Shown here one piece after another: positions 4,468 to 11,939 of a stretch of DNA of 12,935 nt. This DNA is from Candidatus Solibacter sp. (GTDB lineage: Bacteria > Acidobacteriota > Terriglobia > Bryobacterales > Bryobacteraceae), in the NCBI GenBank assembly GCA_017883345.1, contig JADGNT010000050.1:1-12935 (forward strand), written 5' to 3'. The notes beneath the pieces are model-generated. The model was given only the letters and a program-made list of their open reading frames with translations, did not search any database and was not told the origin of the DNA. Every line of letters begins with the position of its first letter. Position 1 is the stretch's first letter. The position numbers and the translations under genes are program-made.

Positions 4468-6459
4468 TTATTTGCCCGCATTGACGATCACTTTCGAAAA
4501 GGTGGAAAAGCCCGCGGAGTAAGTCAGTACGTCGCCGGTTACCGGATGCGTGACCTTCCAGTCTTCCGAGTTCCAGATGTTCAGAGGCAACGCCTGCACG
4601 GTTGGTCCAGGTACTGTGAAGTCTGAGATCACGTTCTGGGGTATGACCAAATTGATTTGATACAAGCCGGCGAAACCGGGCGCGAGACCGGCAAAGCTGA
4701 TAGTCGCATCGTAGCCGCCCACGTTCGCGCTTAGTTGCATCGCCGGAGGGACAACACATAGAGGATTCGACGGCGCCGCCGCGCCGTCGGCCATGGGAGG
4801 CGAGGTTGCTCCCAGGCCGGTCAAGAAGACCAGGATGGTTTCGCCAGGCCGCGCGCCGCTGCTCTGCGAGACGGGCGAATAATCCGCATGCAGCACTGCG
4901 GCTGTTCCGAAGCCACCCGCGGGAATCGTGTAGACACTGGCATTGGCGTCTCTGGTGTACAGGGTTACGATATTCGAGCTTTTCCCATTGACTACCACCT
5001 GCACGGCGGCGTATGGCTCCTTCGTGGCGTACGGCACGATGGCATTGATCTGATTGGAACCGACGAACGAAAGAGGCGCCAGCCGGCCATTGATGAGTAC
5101 TTGAACGCCGGCCAGGGTGTTCGGCAAGGGAATCGAAGCCCCAGTGGCTGAAGCGGCGAATCCGGAGCCGAAAAGCGAAATGAATTCCCCCGGCGCAATC
5201 GGGTTCGGGGTGGGCGCCAGGTTGGCCGCGTCTACGACACCATAGGGGCTCAGGAAAACTCCGCTGCCCGTGACCGGCCGCGCGTGAACTCCAACCGACA
5301 GGTAATACACGCTCGTCCGGCCCACGGTAAAGTACATCTGACCCCCAGCTCCGACAACCCGATAGTAGTCATCTTGTGTTGCTACCCCATCCGGGCCGAA
5401 CGACTCGACCGGCCCGGCATTGGTGATATCGGTTGCATAAAGGTCGCCGCCCCAGCTCTCGTTCTGGGAATCGTACACGGACCAATTGCCGGACTGAACG
5501 TTTCGGCCTCCCGAATCGGTGTAAAGATCCAGGGAATCGCTGGAAAGGTCATAGGTCAGCTCGGAATAGAAATACAGTCCCTGATAGGCCTTGGTCGCAT
5601 CTCCGGTGAGAGCCTGCATCCCAACGATCATGTCGAATCCAGTTCCCGAACCCCCGAGCAGGACCGCTCCGTCAGCCGAGACGTACAGCACCTTGGATCC
5701 TCCCACCAGCGTCTGGTTGGGGTTGAGCCCGGCGGGAAACGGAAAGTTCGCCGTTGCAGAGCCATCGTTGTTGACGGTGTATGTTGCGCCGGTCACCGCC
5801 TGTGGAGGCAGAGTTTTCAGGTTGGCCGCCGAGCCGCTAGGAGTGAATGGCGCGAAGTTTCCATTACCGTCCGGCTTGAGCGCAAAGAGTGCGGATCGCG
5901 CAAACTGGCCTTTTCCCTGAAGAAAGTCCAGAGACCCGGCCTGGTAGGAGCCGTGCATGCTCTGGTTGCTTGCGCTGCCTGTCGGCGCGGGTATGGCGAC
6001 GAACAGATCGTACTCCCCTGGGAACGCGGTGTTTCCTACCACTGCCTCGGTACCCACCAAGGCCCAAAGTGTGGTCCCGGGAATCACGGGATTGGAAAGC
6101 TCCGCCAGCCCGCTGGAAGCGACCACGTACGTCCCGGAGGCCGTAAAGCTGGTCGCTTGGCCGGGCGAGTTTTTCGAGTCCGTCATCTGGCCGCTGATGT
6201 GATAGGCTCCGTTGCCATCGAAATGGATCGCACCATAGAGCGCGGTAGCCTTCGAAAAAGCGCCCGAGCCGTCGGTGGCGGAGAAATTCACCCAGCGGAA
6301 ATAGTAGTTGCCGGTCAGAGACCCATTACCTGCGTTGTCCAGGCCCTGCCCTGTCTGCGCCTGTGCAGGGAGAACAAAGAAGGGAAAGAGCAGCATCGCT
6401 GCCCAGAGAAAACTGCGGTTCCAGACTGGGGGGCGGCCGCTTGACGTGTAGTGCTTCAT
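4468..6459 (-). CDS. Exported protein with C-terminal TIGR03437-type domain
   Basis: A 663-residue secreted protein of a paralogous family greatly expanded in Solibacter relatives. A signal peptide spans about residues 1-34 (hydrophobic core WAAMLLFPFFVL, ending AQA). Residues 40-400 are beta-rich and low in charge, with recurring DGNG or DGS turns (81-84, 197-200, 232-234), and match no family I know. The C-terminal domain covers about 405-612: VVDAANLAPTPNPIAPGEF, SLFGSGFA, LPNTLAGVQVLING, SNQINAIVPY and GLYQINLVIP are its hallmark segments. A tail follows, with WNSEDWKVTHPVTGD. The start codon is preceded by a weak AGAAG. The protein is probably extracellular or surface bound. The TIGR03437 domain has no known biochemical role. 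Confidence 0.88.
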   Translation of the reverse strand: MKHYTSSGRPPVWNRSFLWAAMLLFPFFVLPAQAQTGQGLDNAGNGSLTGNYYFRWVNFSATDGSGAFSKATALYGAIHFDGNGAYHISGQMTDSKNSPGQATSFTASGTYVVASSGLAELSNPVIPGTTLWALVGTEAVVGNTAFPGEYDLFVAIPAPTGSASNQSMHGSYQAGSLDFLQGKGQFARSALFALKPDGNGNFAPFTPSGSAANLKTLPPQAVTGATYTVNNDGSATANFPFPAGLNPNQTLVGGSKVLYVSADGAVLLGGSGTGFDMIVGMQALTGDATKAYQGLYFYSELTYDLSSDSLDLYTDSGGRNVQSGNWSVYDSQNESWGGDLYATDITNAGPVESFGPDGVATQDDYYRVVGAGGQMYFTVGRTSVYYLSVGVHARPVTGSGVFLSPYGVVDAANLAPTPNPIAPGEFISLFGSGFAASATGASIPLPNTLAGVQVLINGRLAPLSFVGSNQINAIVPYATKEPYAAVQVVVNGKSSNIVTLYTRDANASVYTIPAGGFGTAAVLHADYSPVSQSSGARPGETILVFLTGLGATSPPMADGAAAPSNPLCVVPPAMQLSANVGGYDATISFAGLAPGFAGLYQINLVIPQNVISDFTVPGPTVQALPLNIWNSEDWKVTHPVTGDVLTYSAGFSTFSKVIVNAGK

Positions 6460-6674
6460 GCTTCTATTTATCGGCCGATCAGCTCCGGGCCTTTAGCAGC
6501 GGTTCGCGAGCCTGTGTTTGGCTCCCCGAAAGCGACGTCACAGGAGACGCCAAACGCGCACGGATGGGGAGGGCGGCAAGCTATTGAAGTGGAAGCCATG
6601 CCGGCATGCCAGCAAGCAATGGCAAGACAGACCACAACGCCGTTCGCCGGTTCTCATATTGAATGCTCAGGTGC

Positions 6675-9600
6675 TCACTTGTCGCCGATGATCTGAAAGG
6701 TTCCGCCAACCGAATTGGTGACGTACACGTTGCTGGAATCCTTATCGACGGCAAAAAACCCAGCCAGCGTGCCGGTCCGGATGTCGGCGTGCCGGCCGAG
6801 TTGGATGGTCTGCACCACCTGCCCGGCGTCCGGCTGGAGGCAGACCACGGAATCCAGGGGGCCGATCTCGTTTAAAGCGGTATAACAGACGTGCCCGGTA
6901 GCCGGATTCATCACCACCGCGTTGGCGGTCGTATAATCCGGCGCCGGCGTCCGCCAGAGTATCGCGACTTGCGCGGTGTCGATCGCCACCACCCCGGTGA
7001 AAGATCCAAGCACATGCGGCACGGTGACATAGATCCGGCTCCGGTCGGGATCGGCCGCCACGAGCCATCCTCGATTTGGAATGTCCGGGTTCACGTCGTC
7101 CATCATCTGCCACTGATCTACGATCTGGTCATTCCACACACTGACGAGGGTGATCAGGCCATAGTAGTTTGATAGCACGTAAGCGATTCCCTGCCTATCG
7201 TCCACCGCCACGCCCGACACCCGGGTGTCGCCCACCGAGAGCGCCCGCAGCAGTGTCCGGGCCTTGCCATCGATAATCAGGACGGTATCGAGACTGTCGG
7301 TTCCCGTGGCCACATACACCTTATGTGTGCTCGGGCTGACGGCCACCGAGCCATTGCGCGCGCTGTCTCCGGGATTTGGCTGCGGGAAGCCGATGAGGGC
7401 TTTCACCGTGCCATCGTTCATGTCCATAATGCTGAGGGCGCCGCCATCGCCGGCGTTGAGGACGTAAGCTTGCTGTAGATCCGTATCCAGGGCCACTGCC
7501 CAGGGCTTGTGTCCCTTGGTAGGCCAATTCGCCTTTATGGTTTTGGCGTCCACGTCCATTACCGTGAGGCTGTCTCCCTCCCAGTTGCCCAGGAACAGGC
7601 GCCGGCTGCCCGAATCGAAGGCCATCCCGCTGGGAACCGAGGTGTTGGCGTTGCTCCCCGGCGTCACGGTGCGGCTGGCCAGATCGATCGTGCTGACGCT
7701 GTTGGCGAACGTATTGGCCACGTAGCCGCGGCGCGCCAGCGGATCGATCGCGATACCCGTGGGACTGCGGCCCGCGGAGAGCGTATACACCGGAGTCCCG
7801 TCCCCCGTGAACACGTTGACCTGGTCGGAAAGCGTGGCGGATACGTATACCAGGTGATACGTGGTGTCCACGGCCACGCCGTCCGCGTATTGGTTATCGG
7901 CGGAAAAGCTGCCCATGTACTGGGGAGCTCCGCTGCTGGTGTTAAACATGGCGATTGTGCCGTTGCCGATGTGCACGTATACTCGCGAGCCCGGATCGAC
8001 CGCCACCGCGGCCATGCTGGTACGGGCGAGGTTGCCGAGTCCCACTTGCGTGATCCGCGTGGTCCCTTGCAGGACGGCCAGGGCCGGTGGCTGGTCCAGA
8101 GCCACGTACGCCTGGTGTGTGGTCCCGTCGACGGCTACGCCGGACGGATTGCCATCTACGGGCACAATCCCCAGGGTTTTGCCGGCAGCGTCCAGCACCG
8201 TCACGGTCTTGCCGGCGTTATTGGCTACGTAGACCACGCCGGTTGCCGGATCCACCGCCACACCCATGGGTCCGGAGCCGACTCCCACGGCCGATACGCT
8301 GTTGCGCGCCGTATCGACGATCGAGAGCGTGGCATCGCCGCGGTTCGTCACGTAGACGCGCCCGCGGCCGGAATCTACCGCGATGCCCAGCGAATCGCCC
8401 ACCTTCGTGTTGCCGATCGGATACGAGTTGACCACCTTGCCGCTGTCTTCCTCCATCACGGTGACCATGTTGGTCGGCAGAGCGCCCAGGTAGGTCATGT
8501 CCTCGCCGTTTGATTTATAAGCTCCCCAGTTCGCGATATAGACCAACTGGTGCGCGGAATCCACCGCCAAAGCCATCGGCGCAACTACCGGCTGGGGACC
8601 GGTCGGCACAATGTTGGGATCGATGCCGGCGGTCAAGGTGAACTGCTTCGCGTCGCTGGCGCCCTGGCTGTCGGTCACCTGCACTGTGAAAGTGAAGGTC
8701 CCGGTGGTGGTTGGGACGCCGCTGATTGTTCCACTGGCCCCATCGATGTTCAGGCCGGAAGGCGTGTTCCCGGTCCACGACCATTGGTACGGCAAGCTCC
8801 CACCGGTTGCCGTCGTGGGCTGCCAGTAGCGCAGGCCCACGCTGCCATCCGGGAGCGGCGAGGTGGTGGCGATCTTGAGCGGCCCGGTACTAATGCCGAT
8901 CGCCACCACAGTGAAGCGCTTGGTGGCCGCCTGCCCGGTGGCATCGGTAACTTGTACGTCGAAGACGATTGTCTTCCCGGCATCGGAGGCCTGCGGAGTG
9001 CCGCTGACGACGCCGCTGTCGGGGTCGATGGCGGAAATGAACCCAAGCAGGGAGCCCAGCACGAAGCGCCATTTATATGGCTGCGTGCCGGCAGTAGCCG
9101 AGATCGCCTGCTGGTAGAGCTTTCCCACGGTGGCATTGGGCAGCGGTGAATCGGTGGTGATGGTCAGGAGTGCGGCGCCCGCAGGCTTCACGGTGATCGT
9201 GAACGTCCTGGTGTCGGTGGCATTGTTGGCGTCGGTCACCTGGAGGGTAAAGGCGTACTGGCCCGCCTGGGTCGGCGTGCCGCTGATGACGCCATTGATC
9301 GGGCTCAGGCCCGGCACCGCCGGCGACCACGACCAACTGTAAGGCGGTGTGCCGCCGCTGGCGGTTAACGTCTGCGGCGGATATGCCACTCCCACGGTAC
9401 CGTCGGGCAGCGAGGGCGTAGTGATGGTGAGCCGCGCTCCCGAAATGACCAGGCTAAAGGTACTGCTTGCCGAATGACCGTTGGCATCGGTCACCGTGAT
9501 GGCCGGTGAAAAATTGCCGGCGTTTGCCGGTGTGCCGCGTATGGTCCCCGAGTTGGCGTCGATCCCCAAGCCGGCGGGCAGCGACCCAGGCAATGTGGAC

Positions 9601-10040
9601 CACTGATAGGGTGGCGTCCCACCGGTGGCCGCCAGCGTCGTCGCCGGATAGGGGACGCCCACACTGCCGGGCGGCAATGGAGTAGTGGCGATGGCCAGGT
9701 TCGAAGGCGGCTGGACCGTGAATGTAAACTGCCGGGTGGCGCTTTGGTTGGCGCTGTCGTTGACCTGAACGTTGATTGTATAGACGCTGCCCACGGGGAT
9801 CAAACTACCCGGAGTCCCGCTGAGGACGCCATCCGAACTGATACTCATGAACGGTGGCACCCCGGAGAACTGCACCCACCTCCAGGTATACGGTGGGACA
9901 CCGCCGGTGGCGTGAAGCTGTGTGTTGTACGGTATGCCGATAGTGGCGCCGGGTATCGATGAAGTGGTGATGGTTGGTGTTTGAGCACTGGAGGAAGCCA
10001 GTGAAAGCAGCAGACCGGCAATCAAGCCAACGATTCTCAT
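6675..10040 (-). CDS. Secreted Ig-like repeat and YVTN/NHL propeller protein
   Basis: A 1121-residue secreted protein. A signal peptide (about 1-20, ending SSSAQ) precedes five tandem putative-Ig (He_PIG-like) repeats at about 22-110, 114-200, 203-286, 290-381 and 387-471. Each carries the pattern PLPxGxVGxxY, a TGGxPPYxW segment, SGxxxGTP and VQVTD. From about 485 to the end there are 14 copies of an AVDxxxxxVYVxN motif, as in YVTN/NHL/SMP-30-like propellers, with roughly 35-55 residues between copies. Fourteen is twice seven, so two seven-bladed propellers are likely (inference). The start is firm: AGGAG lies six bases before the ATG. A TAATAT -10-like hexamer lies at 10130-10125, without a good -35. 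It is probably an extracellular binding or adhesion protein; the ligand is unknown. Confidence 0.88.
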   Translation of the reverse strand: MRIVGLIAGLLLSLASSSAQTPTITTSSIPGATIGIPYNTQLHATGGVPPYTWRWVQFSGVPPFMSISSDGVLSGTPGSLIPVGSVYTINVQVNDSANQSATRQFTFTVQPPSNLAIATTPLPPGSVGVPYPATTLAATGGTPPYQWSTLPGSLPAGLGIDANSGTIRGTPANAGNFSPAITVTDANGHSASSTFSLVISGARLTITTPSLPDGTVGVAYPPQTLTASGGTPPYSWSWSPAVPGLSPINGVISGTPTQAGQYAFTLQVTDANNATDTRTFTITVKPAGAALLTITTDSPLPNATVGKLYQQAISATAGTQPYKWRFVLGSLLGFISAIDPDSGVVSGTPQASDAGKTIVFDVQVTDATGQAATKRFTVVAIGISTGPLKIATTSPLPDGSVGLRYWQPTTATGGSLPYQWSWTGNTPSGLNIDGASGTISGVPTTTGTFTFTVQVTDSQGASDAKQFTLTAGIDPNIVPTGPQPVVAPMALAVDSAHQLVYIANWGAYKSNGEDMTYLGALPTNMVTVMEEDSGKVVNSYPIGNTKVGDSLGIAVDSGRGRVYVTNRGDATLSIVDTARNSVSAVGVGSGPMGVAVDPATGVVYVANNAGKTVTVLDAAGKTLGIVPVDGNPSGVAVDGTTHQAYVALDQPPALAVLQGTTRITQVGLGNLARTSMAAVAVDPGSRVYVHIGNGTIAMFNTSSGAPQYMGSFSADNQYADGVAVDTTYHLVYVSATLSDQVNVFTGDGTPVYTLSAGRSPTGIAIDPLARRGYVANTFANSVSTIDLASRTVTPGSNANTSVPSGMAFDSGSRRLFLGNWEGDSLTVMDVDAKTIKANWPTKGHKPWAVALDTDLQQAYVLNAGDGGALSIMDMNDGTVKALIGFPQPNPGDSARNGSVAVSPSTHKVYVATGTDSLDTVLIIDGKARTLLRALSVGDTRVSGVAVDDRQGIAYVLSNYYGLITLVSVWNDQIVDQWQMMDDVNPDIPNRGWLVAADPDRSRIYVTVPHVLGSFTGVVAIDTAQVAILWRTPAPDYTTANAVVMNPATGHVCYTALNEIGPLDSVVCLQPDAGQVVQTIQLGRHADIRTGTLAGFFAVDKDSSNVYVTNSVGGTFQIIGDK

Positions 10041-10195
10041 GTTGTCTCCTACATCGAGCCATATCGGATGAATACCTGCCTCACTCCAGTGTTAAGGGGC
10101 GGAATCGGCGGAATATGCCGGAGAATATTACCTTAGGCTCGGAAGGAGTCCGCTCCCAGCCCAGAGGGTACCCCGGTCTCGGATCGGCCCATCAC

Positions 10196-10231
10196 GGCTC
10201 GGACCGGCGCAGCGTGGCTCCGGTCTGAGCC
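10196..10231. terminator. Long hairpin, possible terminator or RNA element
   Basis: GGCTCGGACCGG and CCGGTCTGAGCC pair over 12 bp with one mismatch around a 12-base loop. No T-run follows on either strand. It is the first stem of the hairpin cluster between the MBOAT and propeller genes. Confidence 0.4.
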
Positions 10232-10245
10232 GCGCGCGTAACCCA

Positions 10246-10286
10246 GCGGTCTCCTCGAAATTCGAGACCGCCCCGCCGAGGGCGGG
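10246..10286. terminator. Two adjoining hairpins
   Basis: GCGGTCTC (10246-10253) pairs perfectly with GAGACCGC (10264-10271) around a 10-base loop. Directly after it CCCGCC (10272-10277) pairs with GGCGGG (10281-10286) around GAG. The first loop contains CTCGAAATTC, which can form an alternative pairing with the downstream CGAG. The pair would lie downstream of the MBOAT gene on the minus strand and may help end that transcript, though T-runs are missing. Confidence 0.4.
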
Positions 10287-10455
10287 TGTAAAGAAAGTTG
10301 CTATACAGCCCGCGCCGCCTGCGGCACTTCTGACACACCGGTGAGGCAATTCCGCCGCCCCTGCCGACGCGCTGCCGTCGGGATCTCCAAGAAAAACCCA
10401 AAAATTCAAACGGCCCCTCAATTGCTGTCCGATAAGTAGAAATGGGGTATCGCTT

Positions 10456-10542
10456 ATGATCGTCGCAGCGGGTCTGGCAATTTTCGTGGTGGTTTGTCTG
10501 CTGCTTTCCATGGTGCAGACCCCGCCCCAAATCGGCCGCTAG
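10456..10542 (+). CDS. Possible 28-residue membrane peptide
   Basis: A short reading frame begins MIVAAGLAIFVVVCLLLSMV and ends QIGR, that is, one strongly hydrophobic segment of about 20 residues with a short polar tail. GGGG lies eight bases before the ATG, a weak ribosome binding site. TATGAT at 10455-10460 also resembles a -10 element, which would compete with use of this start. The stop TAG shares CTAG with the stop of the convergent MBOAT gene. No family is recognised, and a chance frame cannot be excluded. Confidence 0.35.
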   Translation: MIVAAGLAIFVVVCLLLSMVQTPPQIGR

Positions 10543-11933
10543 AACTGGAAGTAGATGAAGGGAATTGCGGCGTCCAGCACGCCGAAGATTTCCAGGCAGA
10601 ACAGCATCGCGGCCAGCGCCGAAGCGTAGACCGGCATGGGCGCCCGGATCGCCCGCTCGCTCCACTCCCACTTCTCCTCCCCAATCGCCAGAATCAAGGC
10701 CAGCCCAGCGAGGCCAAAATGCCAGGGCTCGAGCAGAACGCGCCCGCCGCTGCCGCCGAACATCTGCCCCAGCACCTGCATGCTCTGCCGCAGGTCGGCG
10801 GCGCGGAAGAACACCCATCCGATGAGCGCCAGGACGAAGGTCAGCGCCGCCCGGATCGGGTAGGTCCAACCCCATTCGTCCGCCGGCGGGCGCTCGCCGC
10901 GCAGGGCCCGCTCGATGGCGAGCAGCGCTCCCTGATAGCCGCCCCAGATCAGAAAATTCCAACTGGCGCCGTGCCATAAACCGCCCAGCAGCATGGTGAG
11001 CATCAGGTTGCGGTAGGTGTCCCAGCGACCGCCCCGGCTGCCGCCCAGGGGAATGTACAAGTAGTCGCGCAGCCAACTGGAGAGCGAGATGTGCCAGCGC
11101 CGCCAGAAGTCCGTGATGCTGGCCGCCAGGTACGGGCGCCGGAAATTGATCGGGAAGTGAAACCCGAGCAGCTTGGCCATGCCGATCGCCATATCCGTGT
11201 AGCCGGAAAAATCGAAATAGATCTGTAACCCGAAGGCGAACACGCCGCTCCATGCCGCCAGCGCTCCGGGGTAGGCGGCAACGCTGCCGAAATACCCGTT
11301 CGCCACCTTGGCAAACTGGTCGGCAAACGCCATCTTCTTGGTCAGGCCGAGCGCGATCAGGAAGACGCCGCGCGAAACCTCGTCGGGCGACGGCGGCTGC
11401 CAGGCCCACAGATCGCGGAAGAAATCGCGCGCGCGGACGATCGGCCCCGCCACCAGTTGCGGGAAAAAGCAGATGAACAGCGCGTAGTCCACCGGGTTGC
11501 GCACCGCGGGCTGTTTCTCGCGGTAGACATCCACCACGTAGGACATGCTCTGGAAGGTGTGGAAGCTGATGCCCAGCGGGAGCACGATCTCCAGGAAGAA
11601 GGAGTGCGGGGGCCGCCCCATAGCCAGCGCCAGGTTGGCCGCCAGGAAATTGTAGTACTTGAAGAAACCCAGAAACCCGAGGTTGGCCGCCAGACTGAAA
11701 ATCAACACAGCCTTGCGCCGCGGACCGCGCCGAACCCGCTCCAGCCACAGGCCGGCGGTGTAGTCGATCACCGTCAGGGTGAGCAGCAGGGCGATAAATT
11801 TGGCGTTCCAACTGGCATAGAAGTAGTAGCTGGCGGCCAGCAGGATGTACTTGCGCAGCAGACGCGGGGCGGTATAGAAGAGGACCAGCACGACGGCCAG
11901 AAACAGGAAGAATTGGGTGGTGTTAAACAGCAC
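10539..11933 (-). CDS. MBOAT-family O-acyltransferase (AlgI/DltB-like)
   Basis: A 464-residue inner-membrane protein with about ten or more hydrophobic segments, the usual size for AlgI-type acyltransferases that move acyl groups (often acetyl) across the membrane onto polysaccharides. Hallmarks are the N-terminal LFN, YFYASWNAKF (37-46), FFPQLVAGPIVRA (156-168), IYFDFSGYTDMAIGMAKLLG (238-257), DFWRRWHISLSSWLRDYLYIPLGG (275-298) and LLGGLWHGASWNFLIWG, with the expected catalytic histidine at 321. The start is GTG at 11933, because AlgI-type proteins normally begin MLFN and GAGGTGA lies just upstream, overlapping the stop of the SGNH gene six bases away. Co-transcription and joint work with that gene are likely. 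The polymer that is modified is unknown. Confidence 0.93.
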   Translation of the reverse strand: MLFNTTQFFLFLAVVLVLFYTAPRLLRKYILLAASYYFYASWNAKFIALLLTLTVIDYTAGLWLERVRRGPRRKAVLIFSLAANLGFLGFFKYYNFLAANLALAMGRPPHSFFLEIVLPLGISFHTFQSMSYVVDVYREKQPAVRNPVDYALFICFFPQLVAGPIVRARDFFRDLWAWQPPSPDEVSRGVFLIALGLTKKMAFADQFAKVANGYFGSVAAYPGALAAWSGVFAFGLQIYFDFSGYTDMAIGMAKLLGFHFPINFRRPYLAASITDFWRRWHISLSSWLRDYLYIPLGGSRGGRWDTYRNLMLTMLLGGLWHGASWNFLIWGGYQGALLAIERALRGERPPADEWGWTYPIRAALTFVLALIGWVFFRAADLRQSMQVLGQMFGGSGGRVLLEPWHFGLAGLALILAIGEEKWEWSERAIRAPMPVYASALAAMLFCLEIFGVLDAAIPFIYFQF

Positions 11934-11939
11934 GGGGCA

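Larger units (their letters stand above)
10041..10538. other. 498-bp intergenic region rich in hairpins
   Basis: This gap lies between the end of the MBOAT gene and the start of the propeller gene. The part next to the propeller gene holds its ribosome binding site and possible -10. The middle (10196-10286) holds three successive GC-rich stems, and smaller stems follow at 10314-10325 and 10364-10381. CGGTCT occurs three times (10174, 10221 and 10247). The right part holds a short plus-strand reading frame (10456-10542). I see no conserved protein and no RNA family that I can name. Confidence 0.6.

Noticed and set aside
4389..4470. A complete tRNA gene
   Set aside because: Only a T-arm-like part is present; no matching acceptor, D or anticodon arm can be built upstream.
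5284..6444. A 386-codon plus-strand frame opposite the TIGR03437 gene
   Set aside because: It lies wholly antisense to a gene with a signal peptide and a known domain. Its composition is what the reverse strand of GC-rich codons gives.
6597..6608. Perfect 12-bp palindrome CATGCCGGCATG
   Set aside because: Palindromes of this length are expected a few times by chance in a window of this size, and there is no promoter placed next to it.
7509..8513. A 334-codon plus-strand frame opposite the propeller gene
   Set aside because: It is rich in His, Arg, Gly and Val in a periodic way that mirrors the repeats on the other strand; there is no independent protein signal.
10192..11811. A 539-codon open frame on the minus strand overlapping the MBOAT gene
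   Set aside because: It is a high-GC shadow frame. The MBOAT frame has clear family motifs and a good start; this one has an arginine/glycine/alanine-rich composition and no recognisable motif.
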